Notes: a model not told the origin generated them from the letters alone. A DNA stretch of 64,000 bases from Sphingobium scionense (GCF_014197035.1 NZ_JACIEU010000019.1:1-64000), one strand, 5' to 3'. Shown: positions 34,030-43,697, numbered from the stretch's first letter. Made by a program: numbers and translations.

Positions 34030-34518
34030 ATGGGTGACATGACCAAGGAACCCTCGATGGAAGAGATACTCTCGTCCATCAAGCGGATCATCGCCGAAGA
34101 GGGCGAGGACGCCGTTCAGGCCGCGCCGCAGCGCCGCCAGAAGACCCCGATCGACCTGAGTGCCGCGCCCCATGCGGTGATGTCGGCCGAGGTCGAGGAA
34201 GTGCTGGAACTGACCGACGAGATTCCGGTGGAGGAAGTGATGCCCGCGCCCAAGCCGACCCGCGCCGTGAAGGCTGTTGCCCAGTCTGAATCGGACGGCG
34301 ACTCGATCCTGTCGGTGGAAAGCGAAGTGGCCGCGCGCCATTCGCTCTCGGCCCTGTCCACCATGCTTGTCAGCCCGCGCGAGGGCGAGGACAATACGCT
34401 TGAAGCTCTGGTCCGCTCGATGCTGCGACCGATGCTCAAGGAATGGCTCGACGCGCGCCTGCCCGCGCTGGTCGAGGACATGGTCGCCAAGGAAATTTCC
34501 CGCATCACCGGCCGCTGA
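34030..34518 (+). CDS. PopZ-family polar organizing protein (DUF2497)
   Basis: A 162-residue acidic protein with the PopZ layout: an N-terminal helix KEPSMEEILSSIKRIIAEEGED, an acidic proline-rich middle (EVEEVLELTDEIPVEEVMPAPKP), and a C-terminal helical oligomerisation part LEALVRSMLRPMLKEWLDARLPALVEDMVAKEISRITGR. In Caulobacter PopZ forms a condensate at the cell pole and anchors the chromosome origin through ParB. The start at 34030 is chosen by the family N-terminus; an ATG at 34006 would add eight residues. It follows tolC by 69 bases. Confidence in the family is high; its role in this organism is inferred. Confidence 0.85.
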   Translation: MGDMTKEPSMEEILSSIKRIIAEEGEDAVQAAPQRRQKTPIDLSAAPHAVMSAEVEEVLELTDEIPVEEVMPAPKPTRAVKAVAQSESDGDSILSVESEVAARHSLSALSTMLVSPREGEDNTLEALVRSMLRPMLKEWLDARLPALVEDMVAKEISRITGR

Positions 34519-34659
34519 GGCCGGGAGGCCGGCGAACGCGCTCCGGCCTCTTGCCGGGAACGTTAGCCGCGCCTAGACCACGGATCATCTCATCGACGCG
34601 CCCGGCCGTGCATCGCATGCGCCGGCACGCCGTGTTTTCGATCCGAGGGTGATTTTTTC

Positions 34660-36732
34660 ATGAAACATATCCTGCTTGCCGGCCTTGGCGCACTGGCCCT
34701 GTCGCCGATGCTGTCGTCTGCGCTGGTGGCGCCGGCGGCTGCCCGTCCCTTCACGCCCAATGACATGGTGTCGCTGGACCGGGTGTCGTCGCCGACCGTG
34801 TCGCCGGACGGCAAGTGGATGGCCTATCAGCTGCGCAGCACCGATCTGGCCAATAATCGCGGGCGCACTGACCTCTATCTGCTCGCCATCGACACGGCGG
34901 GGCAGGCGCCCCGGCTGATCGCGTCGGTGCCCGACAAGAATGAGGCGTCGCCGGTCTTTTCGGCTGACGGCAGCGCGCTTTATTATGTCTCCAACGCCAG
35001 CGGGGACGACCAGTTGTGGCGCGCGCCGATCGCCGGCGGTCAGCCGGTGCAGATCAGCAAGGCGCCTGGCGGCATTTCCGGTTTCCTGCTGAGCCCCCAG
35101 GGTGACAAGGTGGCGCTGTGGGCCGACCGTCCGGTAGGCGCGCGCACGATCGACGATGTCAAGGCGCCGGCCCCGCCGAGCGCGGGCAGCGGCCGGGTCT
35201 ATGACCAGCTGTTCGTGCGCCACTGGGATACGTGGAGCGACGGCCAGCGCTCGCAGATCTTCGTCATGCCGGTCGCGGGTGGCAAGGCGGTGTCGGTGAT
35301 GGGCGGCCTGGTCGGCGACAGTCCGTCCAAGCCCTTTGGCGGAGCGGAGGAACTGGCCTGGAGCGTGGATGGCAAGACGCTGTTCTTCACCCTGCGCGAG
35401 GCCGGGCGGATTGAACCGCTGTCGACCAACCTCGACATCTTCAGCGTGCCGGCCGACGGCAATACCAAGCCGGTCAACCTGACCGACGCCAATGACGCGA
35501 CCGACACGATGCCGGTGGTGTCGCCGGACGGCAAATGGCTGGCCTATGCCGCGATGAAGCGACCCGGCTATGAAGCGGATCGGCTTGTGCTGATGCTGCG
35601 TAATATCGCGACTGGCGAGACGCGGGCGCTGACCGAGGGCTGGGACAGGTCGGTTGGGTCGATCGCGTGGGAGGCGAATGGCAAGGGGCTGCTGGTCACC
35701 GCCAATGATGTGCTCGACAATCCGGTGTTCCGGGTGGATGCCGCATCGGGCAAGGTGACGCGGCTCACCGAAAAGGGCCATGCCGGCAGCGTCGTGCCGC
35801 TGCCCGATGGCGGCTTCGTCTATGCGCTCGACAGCATCCAGTCGCCGGCCGATTTCTGGAAGATGCCAGCTGCGAAGGGCAAGGGGGGCAAGCCGGTGCG
35901 CCTGACGAATGTCAACGCGCAGAAGCTGGCCGGGGTGGATGATGTCTCGGTCCAGCGCTTCAGCTTCAAGGGCGCCAATGGCGACACCGTCTGGGGGCAG
36001 ATCGTCAAGCCCATGGCTGCCAAGGGCAAGCTGCCGGTCGCCTTCCTGGTGCATGGCGGGCCGCAGGGCAGCTTCAACGACAGCTGGTCCTATCGCTGGA
36101 ATCCCAAGGCGTTCGCCGCCCATGGCTATGCCGCGGTGATCGTCGATTTCCATGGCTCGACCGGCTATGGCCAGGCCTTCACCGATGCCATCAATCAGGA
36201 TTGGGGCGGCAAGCCGCTGGAGGATCTGAAGCTGGGCTTGGCGGCTGCTGCGGCGAAGGACGCCAATGTCGACGCGGGCAATGCCTGCGCGCTCGGCGCC
36301 AGCTATGGCGGCTATATGATGAACTGGATCGAGGGGCAGTGGGCCGACGGCTTCAAATGCATCGTCCAGCATGACGGCGTGTTCGACGCCCGCGCCATGG
36401 CCTATGAGACCGAGGAACTGTGGTTCGACGAATGGGAGCATGGCGGCCCCTATTATGAGAAGCCCGAAGAGTTCGAGAAATGGAACCCGGTCAATCATGT
36501 CGCCCAGTGGAAGACGCCGATGCTGGTCGTGACCGGCGAGAAGGATTTCCGCATTCCCTATACCCAGGGGCTGGCTGCCTTCACTGCGTTGCAGCGGCGC
36601 GAGATTCCGTCGCGGCTGGTCGTCTTCCCGGACGAGAATCACTGGGTGTTGAAGCCCAAGAACTCGCTGCAATGGTATGATGAGGCGCTGGGCTGGCTGG
36701 ACCAGTGGACCGGCACGGCGAAGGGGAAATGA
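34660..36732 (+). CDS. S9 family prolyl-oligopeptidase-type peptidase (DPP IV/acylaminoacyl-peptidase-like), exported
   Basis: A 690-residue exported serine peptidase. A signal peptide (LLAGLGALALSPMLSSALVAPAAA) is followed by an N-terminal beta-propeller with PD40-type repeats (SPTVSPDGKWMAYQLRS, PVVSPDGKWLAYAAMK) and a C-terminal alpha/beta-hydrolase domain. The nucleophile is in CALGASYGGYMMNW (Ser548); the acid is in VVTGEKDFRIPYTQG and the His in FPDENHWVLKPKNSLQWYDE. S9 peptidases cut dipeptides or acylated residues from short peptides, probably in the periplasm here. A GC-rich inverted repeat without T-run lies before it, and a short gene plus a zeta-type kinase gene follow. Confidence 0.9.
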   Translation: MKHILLAGLGALALSPMLSSALVAPAAARPFTPNDMVSLDRVSSPTVSPDGKWMAYQLRSTDLANNRGRTDLYLLAIDTAGQAPRLIASVPDKNEASPVFSADGSALYYVSNASGDDQLWRAPIAGGQPVQISKAPGGISGFLLSPQGDKVALWADRPVGARTIDDVKAPAPPSAGSGRVYDQLFVRHWDTWSDGQRSQIFVMPVAGGKAVSVMGGLVGDSPSKPFGGAEELAWSVDGKTLFFTLREAGRIEPLSTNLDIFSVPADGNTKPVNLTDANDATDTMPVVSPDGKWLAYAAMKRPGYEADRLVLMLRNIATGETRALTEGWDRSVGSIAWEANGKGLLVTANDVLDNPVFRVDAASGKVTRLTEKGHAGSVVPLPDGGFVYALDSIQSPADFWKMPAAKGKGGKPVRLTNVNAQKLAGVDDVSVQRFSFKGANGDTVWGQIVKPMAAKGKLPVAFLVHGGPQGSFNDSWSYRWNPKAFAAHGYAAVIVDFHGSTGYGQAFTDAINQDWGGKPLEDLKLGLAAAAAKDANVDAGNACALGASYGGYMMNWIEGQWADGFKCIVQHDGVFDARAMAYETEELWFDEWEHGGPYYEKPEEFEKWNPVNHVAQWKTPMLVVTGEKDFRIPYTQGLAAFTALQRREIPSRLVVFPDENHWVLKPKNSLQWYDEALGWLDQWTGTAKGK

Positions 36733-36783
36733 GCCTTTAAGGGCGTAGCCCGGCCTGCTATATTGATGGGGAAGGAAGGCGAT

Positions 36784-36987
36784 ATGACCCGCAAGAATGT
36801 TCGACCCAGTGATCTGAAAACGAAGATCGTCCATGCGCCTGACGGGACGCCGGTGCGATTGAAGGTGGTGAACGCCGACAGTCAGACTCTGGGCGAGGAT
36901 CTGTTGGCAGCCTTCCGCTCCAATGTGCGCCGGGTTGTGGATGAGCGACGCAAGCGCGGTCATGCCCAAGACGCCGCGCAAGCCTGA
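36784..36987 (+). CDS. Small protein, candidate antitoxin-like partner of the zeta-type kinase
   Basis: A 67-residue protein (MTRKNVRPSDLKTKIVHAPDGTPVRLKVVNADS..., ending in a basic helix RSNVRRVVDERRKRG). The start at 36784 has an AAGGAAGG ribosome site at 5 bases. Its end overlaps the start of the zeta-toxin-like gene, the close coupling typical of toxin-antitoxin pairs. I do not recognise an epsilon-type antitoxin, which is a three-helix bundle; here the first half looks strand-rich and the second half helical. Antitoxin function is inferred from gene arrangement only; a DNA-binding or chaperone-like role is also possible. Confidence 0.6.
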   Translation: MTRKNVRPSDLKTKIVHAPDGTPVRLKVVNADSQTLGEDLLAAFRSNVRRVVDERRKRGHAQDAAQA

Positions 36988-37594
36988 ACGCCCGGTTCTC
37001 TGGATTATTGCCGGCCCCAATGGGAGCGGCAAGAGTACCTTTTACAATCGCACGGATATCGAGGGCTGGGGCGGCTCGGTCTGGATCATCAATCCGGACC
37101 TGCTGACCCAGCATATCGTCACCGAGGAAAAGTTGCCGCTGGAGCGTGCCAATCTGGAGGCGGTACAGCGGATTGAATCCTGGTTGAACCATTCGCTCGA
37201 CGTGTATCAGACGATCGGTGTGGAGACGGTTCTGTCTTCGCCCAAATATCGCAAGCTGGTCGATCGGGCTCATGAGCGCGGTTTTCGGGTCCGCATGATC
37301 TATGTGCTACTGGCATCGGCCGAACTGCAGGCTGCGCGTATTCGCGTGCGTGTGGTCGAGGGCGGCCATGATGTGCCGGCGGACAAGGTCATGGCGCGGC
37401 GGGCACGCTCCTTTGAGCAACTGGCTTGGTTCGTCCAGCATGTCGATGACTGCTATATTTACGACAATTCTACCGGCGAACCGGCCCTGTTGGCGCAAAA
37501 AGCAGAGGGTGGCGTCTGGTTGTGGGACAAGCTGCCGCCCGATCTGGAAGAAATATTCCTCTCTGCGGCCGTTCCGATGGGCGGCTTGAGCTAG
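36962..37594 (+). CDS. Zeta-toxin-family P-loop kinase
   Basis: A 210-residue P-loop protein: VLWIIAGPNGSGKSTFYNR (Walker A), VWIINPDLL (the zeta Asp region), VETVLSSPKYRKLVDRAHERGFRVRMIYVLLASAELQAARIRVRVVEGGHDVPADKVMARRARSFEQL, where the RVxxGGHxVP and RR segment match the zeta substrate and phosphate-binding region. Zeta toxins phosphorylate UDP-N-acetylglucosamine and block wall synthesis; many chromosomal homologs of this short form are kinases of unknown role. The start may be 36962 or 36941; both overlap the small upstream gene. It sits between a peptidase gene and valS, with no sign of a mobile element. Confidence 0.8.
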   Translation: MPKTPRKPERPVLWIIAGPNGSGKSTFYNRTDIEGWGGSVWIINPDLLTQHIVTEEKLPLERANLEAVQRIESWLNHSLDVYQTIGVETVLSSPKYRKLVDRAHERGFRVRMIYVLLASAELQAARIRVRVVEGGHDVPADKVMARRARSFEQLAWFVQHVDDCYIYDNSTGEPALLAQKAEGGVWLWDKLPPDLEEIFLSAAVPMGGLS

Positions 37595-37638
37595 CGAAAC
37601 ATTGGAAAAAGTCGGCAGACATGGTTATGGGCGCGATC

Positions 37639-40338
37639 ATGACCGAGCTGCCGAAAACATTCGACCCCGCCGCCATCGAGACCCGCTGGTATCAGCATTG
37701 GGAAACCAATGGCCTGTTCCGTCCGGATCGTCCGGGCGCCGAACCCTTCACCATCGTCAATCCGCCGCCGAACGTGACCGGCAGCCTGCATGTCGGCCAT
37801 GCGCTCGACAATACGCTGCAGGACATTGTCGTGCGCTATGAGCGGCTGCGCGGCAAGGATGCACTGTGGGTGGTCGGCACCGACCATGCCGGCATCGCGA
37901 CGCAGATGGTGGTCGAGCGGCAGCTGAACGCGGCCGGGCAGAAGCGCATCGATTTCAGCCGCGACGATTTCGTCGCCAAGGTGTGGGACTGGAAGGCGGA
38001 AAGCGGTGGCGCGATCACCAGCCAGTTGCGGCGTCTGGGCTGTTCGATGGACTGGGCCAATGAGCGCTTCACCATGGATGAGGGCTTTTCCAGGGCCGTC
38101 ATCAAGGTTTTCGTGGAACTGCACCAGCGCGGCCTGCTCTATCGCGACAAGCGGCTGGTCAATTGGGATCCGCATTTCCGCTCGGCCATTTCCGACCTGG
38201 AGGTCGAGACGACCGAAACCAAGGGTGGCTTCTGGCGCTTCCGCTATCCGCTGGCCGACGGCGTCACCCTGGCCGATGGCAGCGACCATATTGTCGTCGC
38301 CACCACCCGCCCGGAAACCATGCTGGCCGACATGGCGGTCGCGGTGAATGCACAGGATCCGCGCTATCAGGCGGTCATCGGCAAGGAAATTCTCCAGCCG
38401 ATCACCGGTCGCCGCTTCAAGATCGTCGCCGACGAACATGCCGATCCGGAATTGGGTTCGGGCGCGGTCAAGATCACGCCGGGCCATGACTTCAACGATT
38501 TCGAAGTCGGCAAGCGCGCGGGCATGAAGGCGGCGGACATGCTGAACATGTTCGATGCCGACGCCAATGTCGTGCAGACCGCCGACGGCCTGATCCCCGA
38601 TCGCTTCCTGGGGCTGCACCGCTTCAAGAAGGATGGCGTGGACGGCGCACGCGAGCTGGTGGTGGCAGAGATGAAGGCGCTGGGCCTGCTGGAGCCGCAC
38701 CTCACCAAGAACAAGGAAGGCGAGGAAGTCGCCGCCGATTTCGAGCCGCGCACGATCCAGACCCCCTATGGCGACCGTTCGGGCGTAGTGATCGAGCCCT
38801 GGCTGACCGACCAATGGTATGTCGATGCCGGCAAGCTGGCGGTGGCGCCGATGCAGGCGGTGCGCGACGGCCGTATCGAGATTGTCCCCAAGAGCTGGGA
38901 AAAGACCTTCTTCAACTGGATGGAGAATATCCAGCCCTGGTGCGTGTCGCGCCAGCTGTGGTGGGGCCATCAGATCCCGGCCTGGTTCGATGACGAAGGC
39001 AATGCCTATGTCGCCGAAACCGAGGAAGAGGCGCAGTTGCAGGCCGGCAACAAGAAGCTGGTGCGCGATCCCGACGTGCTCGACACCTGGTTCTCGTCCG
39101 CTTTGTGGCCGTTCGGCACGCTGGGCTGGCCGGAACAGAGCGATACGCTCAGCCGCCATTATCCCAATGACCTGCTGATCTCCGGCTTCGACATCCTGTT
39201 CTTCTGGGATGCCCGCATGGCGATGCAGGGCATGGAATTCATGGGCGATGTGCCGTGGAAGAAGCTCTATCTCCATGGCCTGGTGCGCGCAGCCGACGGC
39301 CAGAAAATGTCCAAGTCCAAGGGCAATGTGGTCGATCCGCTGGGCCTGATCGACAAGTTCGGCGCGGACGCGCTGCGTTTCTTCATGGCGGCGATGGAAA
39401 GCCAGGGCCGCGACGTGAAGATGGATGAGAAGCGGGTCGAGGGCTATCGCAACTTCGCGACCAAGCTGTGGAACGCGGCGCGCTTCCTGCAGGCCAATGG
39501 CGTCACCGCCTCGACCAGCCGCGAAGCGCCGCATGCGACGCTGCCGGTCAACCGCTGGATCGTCGCTGAAACGGTGGCGACGGTGCAGGCGATCGACACC
39601 GCCATGGCCGAACTGCGCTTCGACGCGGGCGCCAACGCCATCTATCACTTCGTCTGGGACCAGTTTTGCGACTGGTATATCGAACTCACCAAGGGTTCGA
39701 TGGATGATGAGACGAAGGCGGTCGCGGGCTGGGCATTCGACCAGATCCTGGTCATGCTGCACCCGTTCATGCCCTTCATCACCGAAGAGCTGTGGCAACT
39801 GACTGGGCAGCGCGCGCAGGAGCTGATCGTGGCTGAGTGGCCGGTCGCCCTTTATGAGGTCGACACCGATGCACAGGGCGAGATCGACTGGTTGATCCGG
39901 CTGGTGAGCGCGATCCGCACCGCGCGGACCGAACTCAACGTGCCGCCGGGCGCCAAGCTGCGCATGGTCGTGCGCGATGCGTCGGAAACGACGCGCGGTC
40001 GTTTGGATCGCCAGGGTGCGGCGCTGGCGCGCCTGGGCCGGATCGAGAGCCTGGCCTTTGGCGAGGATGTCGCCGGCGGCGCGGCGCAGATCGTTGTCGA
40101 CGAGGCGATCTTCATCCTGCCGCTGGAAGGCGTGATCGACATCGCGGCGGAAAAGACCCGCCTCGAAAAGGCGCTGGCGTCGGCGGCCAAGGAGCGGGAT
40201 TCGCTGGGCGGCCGCCTGTCCAACCCGGCCTTTGTCGAGAAGGCCAAGCCCGAGGCCGTGGCCAAGGCGCGCGAGGACCATGCCGAAAAGACCGCTGAGG
40301 CGGAAAGGCTGAAGGCGGCACTGGACCGGCTGGGCTGA
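37639..40338 (+). CDS. valS: Valine--tRNA ligase
   Basis: An 899-residue class I aminoacyl-tRNA synthetase that charges tRNA-Val. It shows PPPNVTGSLHVGHALDNTLQDI (HIGH motif as HVGH), the editing domain with TTRPETMLADMAVAVN and GHDFNDFEVGKRAGM, the DTWFSSALWPFGTLGWPEQ block, and GQKMSKSKGNVVDPLGLIDKFGADALRFF (KMSKS). The C-terminal coiled-coil arm (EKTRLEKALASAAKERDSLGGRLSNPAFVEKAKPEAVAKAREDH) is typical of ValRS. The start at 37639 (MTELPKTFDP) is by similarity to family N-termini; in-frame ATGs at 37621 and 37627 are possible. It follows the zeta-type kinase gene by 44 bases. Confidence 0.95.
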   Translation: MTELPKTFDPAAIETRWYQHWETNGLFRPDRPGAEPFTIVNPPPNVTGSLHVGHALDNTLQDIVVRYERLRGKDALWVVGTDHAGIATQMVVERQLNAAGQKRIDFSRDDFVAKVWDWKAESGGAITSQLRRLGCSMDWANERFTMDEGFSRAVIKVFVELHQRGLLYRDKRLVNWDPHFRSAISDLEVETTETKGGFWRFRYPLADGVTLADGSDHIVVATTRPETMLADMAVAVNAQDPRYQAVIGKEILQPITGRRFKIVADEHADPELGSGAVKITPGHDFNDFEVGKRAGMKAADMLNMFDADANVVQTADGLIPDRFLGLHRFKKDGVDGARELVVAEMKALGLLEPHLTKNKEGEEVAADFEPRTIQTPYGDRSGVVIEPWLTDQWYVDAGKLAVAPMQAVRDGRIEIVPKSWEKTFFNWMENIQPWCVSRQLWWGHQIPAWFDDEGNAYVAETEEEAQLQAGNKKLVRDPDVLDTWFSSALWPFGTLGWPEQSDTLSRHYPNDLLISGFDILFFWDARMAMQGMEFMGDVPWKKLYLHGLVRAADGQKMSKSKGNVVDPLGLIDKFGADALRFFMAAMESQGRDVKMDEKRVEGYRNFATKLWNAARFLQANGVTASTSREAPHATLPVNRWIVAETVATVQAIDTAMAELRFDAGANAIYHFVWDQFCDWYIELTKGSMDDETKAVAGWAFDQILVMLHPFMPFITEELWQLTGQRAQELIVAEWPVALYEVDTDAQGEIDWLIRLVSAIRTARTELNVPPGAKLRMVVRDASETTRGRLDRQGAALARLGRIESLAFGEDVAGGAAQIVVDEAIFILPLEGVIDIAAEKTRLEKALASAAKERDSLGGRLSNPAFVEKAKPEAVAKAREDHAEKTAEAERLKAALDRLG

Positions 40339-40382
40339 GCCGCCTAGCCTGCGCCGCAATCGGGGATAAGGGGTAAGGGCGA

Positions 40383-41834
40383 ATGACAGCAGGGGCACAA
40401 GGGGCGCGGGACCTGACGCAGGGGCCGATCGCCTCCACCTTGCTGACATTCGCCATCCCGACGCTGGCGTCCAATATCCTCCAGTCGCTGAACGGATCGA
40501 TCAACGCGATCTGGGTCGGCCGTTTCCTGGGGCCTCAGGCGCTCGCCGCGACGGCGAATGCCAATATCATCATGTTCCTGATGTTTTCCGTCGTGTTCGG
40601 CTTTGGCATGGCATCGACGGTAATGATCGCGCAGGCGGTCGGCGCGCGCGATATGGACGCGGCACGGCGCGCCTTCGGTTCGGCAGTCGGCTTCTGCTTC
40701 CTGCTGGCCATGGGCGTTGCCGTGGCGGGCTGGTTCGGCGGGCCGGCGCTGCTGCGCCTGCTGGCGACGCCGCCTGAGGCGTTCGACATGGCTCTGACCT
40801 ATTTGCGGGTGATCTTCGTCGCCATGCCGGCCGGGCTGCTGAGCGTCATGATGATGATGGGCCTGCGCGGGACCGGCGACGCGCGCACCCCGCTGATCTT
40901 CATGATCCTGTCGGTGGCGATCGACCTGGTGCTCAATCCTGTGCTGATCCTGGGGCTGGGGCCGATCCCGGCAATGGGCATCGGCGGATCGGCGGCGGCG
41001 ACGGCGGCGGCCGGCTTCATCAGCCTGATCGCCCTCATCATCTATTGCTATGCCAAGGATCTGCCGCTGCGGCTGCGCGGCGCGGAACTGGGCTACCTCA
41101 GGCCCGCGATGGACGAGATGCGGGTATTGGGTGCCAAGGGGCTGCCGATGGGTTTGCAGATGATCGTCATGTCGGTGTCGGGGCTGGTCATGATCGGCCT
41201 CGTCAACCGCGAAGGGTTTCTGGTGACGGCCGCCTATGGCGCGGCGCAGCAGATCTGGACCTATCTGCAGATGCCGGCCATGGCGATGGGCGCGGCGGTC
41301 AGCGCGATGGCGGCGCAGAATATCGGTGCGGGCCGCTGGGATCGGATCAGCAGGATCACGGGCTATGGGGTTTCCTATCTGCTGGCGATCACCGGCGCGA
41401 TGGTGGTCGTCATCCTGATCTTCCACGAAGCGCTGCTGGCGCTGTTCCTGAGCCATAACCAGGCGGTGATCGACGCAGCCTGGAACATGCAGTTGCTGGC
41501 AAGCTGGAGCTTCATGCTGTTTGGCTGCACCATGATCCTGTTCGGGGTGATGCGCGCCAATGGCGTGGTGGTGGCGCCGCTGCTGATCCTGGTTTTCACC
41601 CTCTTCGCGGTGCGGCTGGGCTTCTATTATCTCGCCTATCCCCGGATCGGCGCGGATGCGCTGTGGCTGAGCTTCCCGGTGGGTTCGGCGGTTTCGCTGA
41701 CGCTTGCGACCCTGCTCTACCTGCAGGGCGGCTGGCGCAAGGCCAGGCTGATGGTGCCGATTCACGAGGAGGAATGTCGTGAAGCGGTGCATAGCGAGAC
41801 CGAGCCGGCGGGGCGGATCGCACCGACCGGCTGA
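40383..41834 (+). CDS. MATE family efflux transporter
   Basis: A 483-residue, 12-helix MATE transporter. It begins with GPIASTLLTFAIPTLASNILQSLNGSINAIWVGRFLGPQALAATANAN, the typical first helix pair, and has the repeat-half motif GLPMGLQMIVMSVSGLVMIGLVNREGFLVTAAYGAAQQIWTYLQMPAMAMGAAVSAMAAQNIGAGRWDR. MATE pumps expel cationic drugs and metabolites in exchange for Na+ or H+. It is 44 bases after valS in the same direction. The end converges on a HerA-type ATPase gene with a 14-base gap and no terminator visible. Substrate is unknown. Confidence 0.9.
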   Translation: MTAGAQGARDLTQGPIASTLLTFAIPTLASNILQSLNGSINAIWVGRFLGPQALAATANANIIMFLMFSVVFGFGMASTVMIAQAVGARDMDAARRAFGSAVGFCFLLAMGVAVAGWFGGPALLRLLATPPEAFDMALTYLRVIFVAMPAGLLSVMMMMGLRGTGDARTPLIFMILSVAIDLVLNPVLILGLGPIPAMGIGGSAAATAAAGFISLIALIIYCYAKDLPLRLRGAELGYLRPAMDEMRVLGAKGLPMGLQMIVMSVSGLVMIGLVNREGFLVTAAYGAAQQIWTYLQMPAMAMGAAVSAMAAQNIGAGRWDRISRITGYGVSYLLAITGAMVVVILIFHEALLALFLSHNQAVIDAAWNMQLLASWSFMLFGCTMILFGVMRANGVVVAPLLILVFTLFAVRLGFYYLAYPRIGADALWLSFPVGSAVSLTLATLLYLQGGWRKARLMVPIHEEECREAVHSETEPAGRIAPTG

Positions 41835-41848
41835 GGCAGGGCGCGCGT

Positions 41849-43513
41849 TCAGCGTCCCTGGTTGCGCCAGCGGGTGATGGTGCGGGTGAGGATATCGTCT
41901 TCGCCGCCGGCCTGGCGCCAGAGCTGGGTGAAGCTGGGATCGCCCGACGCGGGACGCCGCTGTTCTTCCAGATTGTCGAGCGCGACGCGGATCGGCACGG
42001 CGACGCCTTCGCCGCAGATGATCGCCTCCCGGTTACGCAGGGCGGGAATCGAATCGAGGAAGCCGCGCGCACCTTCGGGCATGGCGGCCTTCACGAAGGC
42101 CTGGTCGCGATCATTGTTGAGGCGCATCGAGATGATCGTGCCGCATTGCGACAGTACGCCTTCGGCCAGGTCCGACGGGCGCTGGGTGATGAGGCCCAGC
42201 GAGACGCCATATTTACGGCCTTCCTTGGCGATCCGCTCCAGGATGCGGCGGACTGCCTGACCACTGCCGCTGGTGCTTGCAGGGATGTAGCGATGGGCTT
42301 CCTCGCAGACCAGCAGGATCGGGCGCTGCGGTTCGTCGCGCGCCCATAGCGCATAGTCGAACACCAGTCGCGACAGCACGGAGACGACCACCGAGGTGAT
42401 ATCGGAGGGCATGGAGGACACGTCGATGATCGAGATCGGCTTGCCGCCCGAGGGCAGGCGGAAGATCTTGGCCAGGAAGGCCTGCATCGAATCGGCCACC
42501 AGCATGCCGGAGAACATGAAGGAGTAGCGTGGGTCGCCCTTGATCTCGTCGACCTTGGACTTGAGCCGGATATAGGGGAGCGAACCGGTTCCCTTTTCCA
42601 GCTTGCCCATCTCATTCTGCAGGATCGCGGTCAGGTCAGACAGGAGATAGGGGACCGGTGAATCCACCGTCAGGCGGCCGATGCTTTCGGCGAGGCGGTT
42701 CTTCATCCGCGCGGCGAGCAGGCATTTGGCGAGAATGTCACAATCCTGCGTTCGTTCGGCGCCTTCCGAAGTGACGAACACCTCGCAATGCTCCTCGAAG
42801 TTCATCAGCCAATAGGGCAGGGCAAGGTTGTTCACGTCGAACACGGCGCCATTCTGCTGAAAGGCCGCGCCATATTCGCCATGGGGATCGATCATGACGA
42901 TATGCCCCTGCGGCGACAGGTCGCAGATGCGGTGCAGGATCAGGGCCGCGCTGGTCGACTTGCCGGTGCCGGTCGAACCCAGCAGCGCGAAATGCTTGCC
43001 CAGCATCGCGTCGACATAGAGGGCGGCGCGTGTGTCCGTGGTGGGATAGACGGTGCCGATTTGCACATGCGGCCGATCATCGGCGGCATAGATCTGCTGC
43101 ATGTCATAGCTGGACACCGGATAGATGTCGGTGCCGGGCGTGGGGTAACGGGTGACGCCGCGCCGGAAACCGTAGATCCGGCCGGTAAGCTTTTCCTCGT
43201 CGCCTTCGCCCAGAAAGTCGATGTCGGCAATGATTGCGCCGCCATTGCTGCGATCGAGCACGAGCGAGCGGATATTGGCGATGAGCCAGCGATCGCCAAC
43301 GCGCATCTTGACCTGGCTGCCGACCTGGCCGGCCATGGCAAGGCAGGCGTCCTGGTCATGGGAAAAGGCGGCGAGGCTGTTCGGGTCGACCAGAACCTTG
43401 GAACTTGATCCGGCGATCTGGAACACCATACCCAGCGCCTGATGCAAGCCGGGGGACGATGAGGCAGAGGCCGTGTCGTGCGAAAATTGCTGTGCGCCCG
43501 GCATCTGGGTCAT
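41849..43513 (-). CDS. HerA-type ATPase (DUF87/FtsK-like helicase)
   Basis: A 554-residue cytosolic hexameric-type ATPase of the HerA/FtsK superfamily. A HAS-barrel-like N-terminal part is followed by Walker A (LLGSTGTGKSTSAALILHRI), a Walker B-like PILLVCEEAHRYIP, the C-terminal LSQCGTIISMRLNNDRDQAFVKAAM and LRNREAIICGEGVAVPIRV. In archaea HerA works with NurA nuclease in end resection; bacterial members occur with NurA or SIR2-like partners in defence or alone. No NurA or SIR2 gene is next to it, so an isolated housekeeping HerA as found in many alphaproteobacteria is most likely. It is divergent from the acyltransferase gene. Confidence 0.85.
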   Translation of the reverse strand: MTQMPGAQQFSHDTASASSSPGLHQALGMVFQIAGSSSKVLVDPNSLAAFSHDQDACLAMAGQVGSQVKMRVGDRWLIANIRSLVLDRSNGGAIIADIDFLGEGDEEKLTGRIYGFRRGVTRYPTPGTDIYPVSSYDMQQIYAADDRPHVQIGTVYPTTDTRAALYVDAMLGKHFALLGSTGTGKSTSAALILHRICDLSPQGHIVMIDPHGEYGAAFQQNGAVFDVNNLALPYWLMNFEEHCEVFVTSEGAERTQDCDILAKCLLAARMKNRLAESIGRLTVDSPVPYLLSDLTAILQNEMGKLEKGTGSLPYIRLKSKVDEIKGDPRYSFMFSGMLVADSMQAFLAKIFRLPSGGKPISIIDVSSMPSDITSVVVSVLSRLVFDYALWARDEPQRPILLVCEEAHRYIPASTSGSGQAVRRILERIAKEGRKYGVSLGLITQRPSDLAEGVLSQCGTIISMRLNNDRDQAFVKAAMPEGARGFLDSIPALRNREAIICGEGVAVPIRVALDNLEEQRRPASGDPSFTQLWRQAGGEDDILTRTITRWRNQGR

Positions 43514-43697
43514 GAGCCTTTATGTTCCCCCCTGCCGGAAGCTCCGACAATCGAACAGCTTAGTATCCGTGGGAGGTAAATATTGGATTACCCAGCCGAG
43601 CGTCGCATGGCCCCGCTCGGGGCTCGTTCCATCGCGCAAGGCAGGGAACAGTGGGGCGTTTGAGGCATTAGAGACTTGCCACAAACAGGATTTTTGC

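Noticed and set aside
34530..34552. GC-rich inverted repeat after the PopZ gene
   Set aside because: Arms AGGCCGG/CCGGCCT pair, but no T-run follows; too weak to call a terminator.
34585..37032. 815-codon minus-strand frame opposite the S9 peptidase
   Set aside because: The peptidase on the plus strand has its full catalytic triad and signal peptide; the other strand is a shadow.
37591..40449. 952-codon minus-strand frame opposite valS
   Set aside because: valS has HIGH and KMSKS motifs; long antisense frames over valS are due to high GC at third positions.
41849..43513. HerA-type ATPase as part of an anti-phage defence system
   Set aside because: No NurA, SIR2 or DUF4297 partner is adjacent; the neighbours are a MATE pump and an acyltransferase, so a defence role is not supported.
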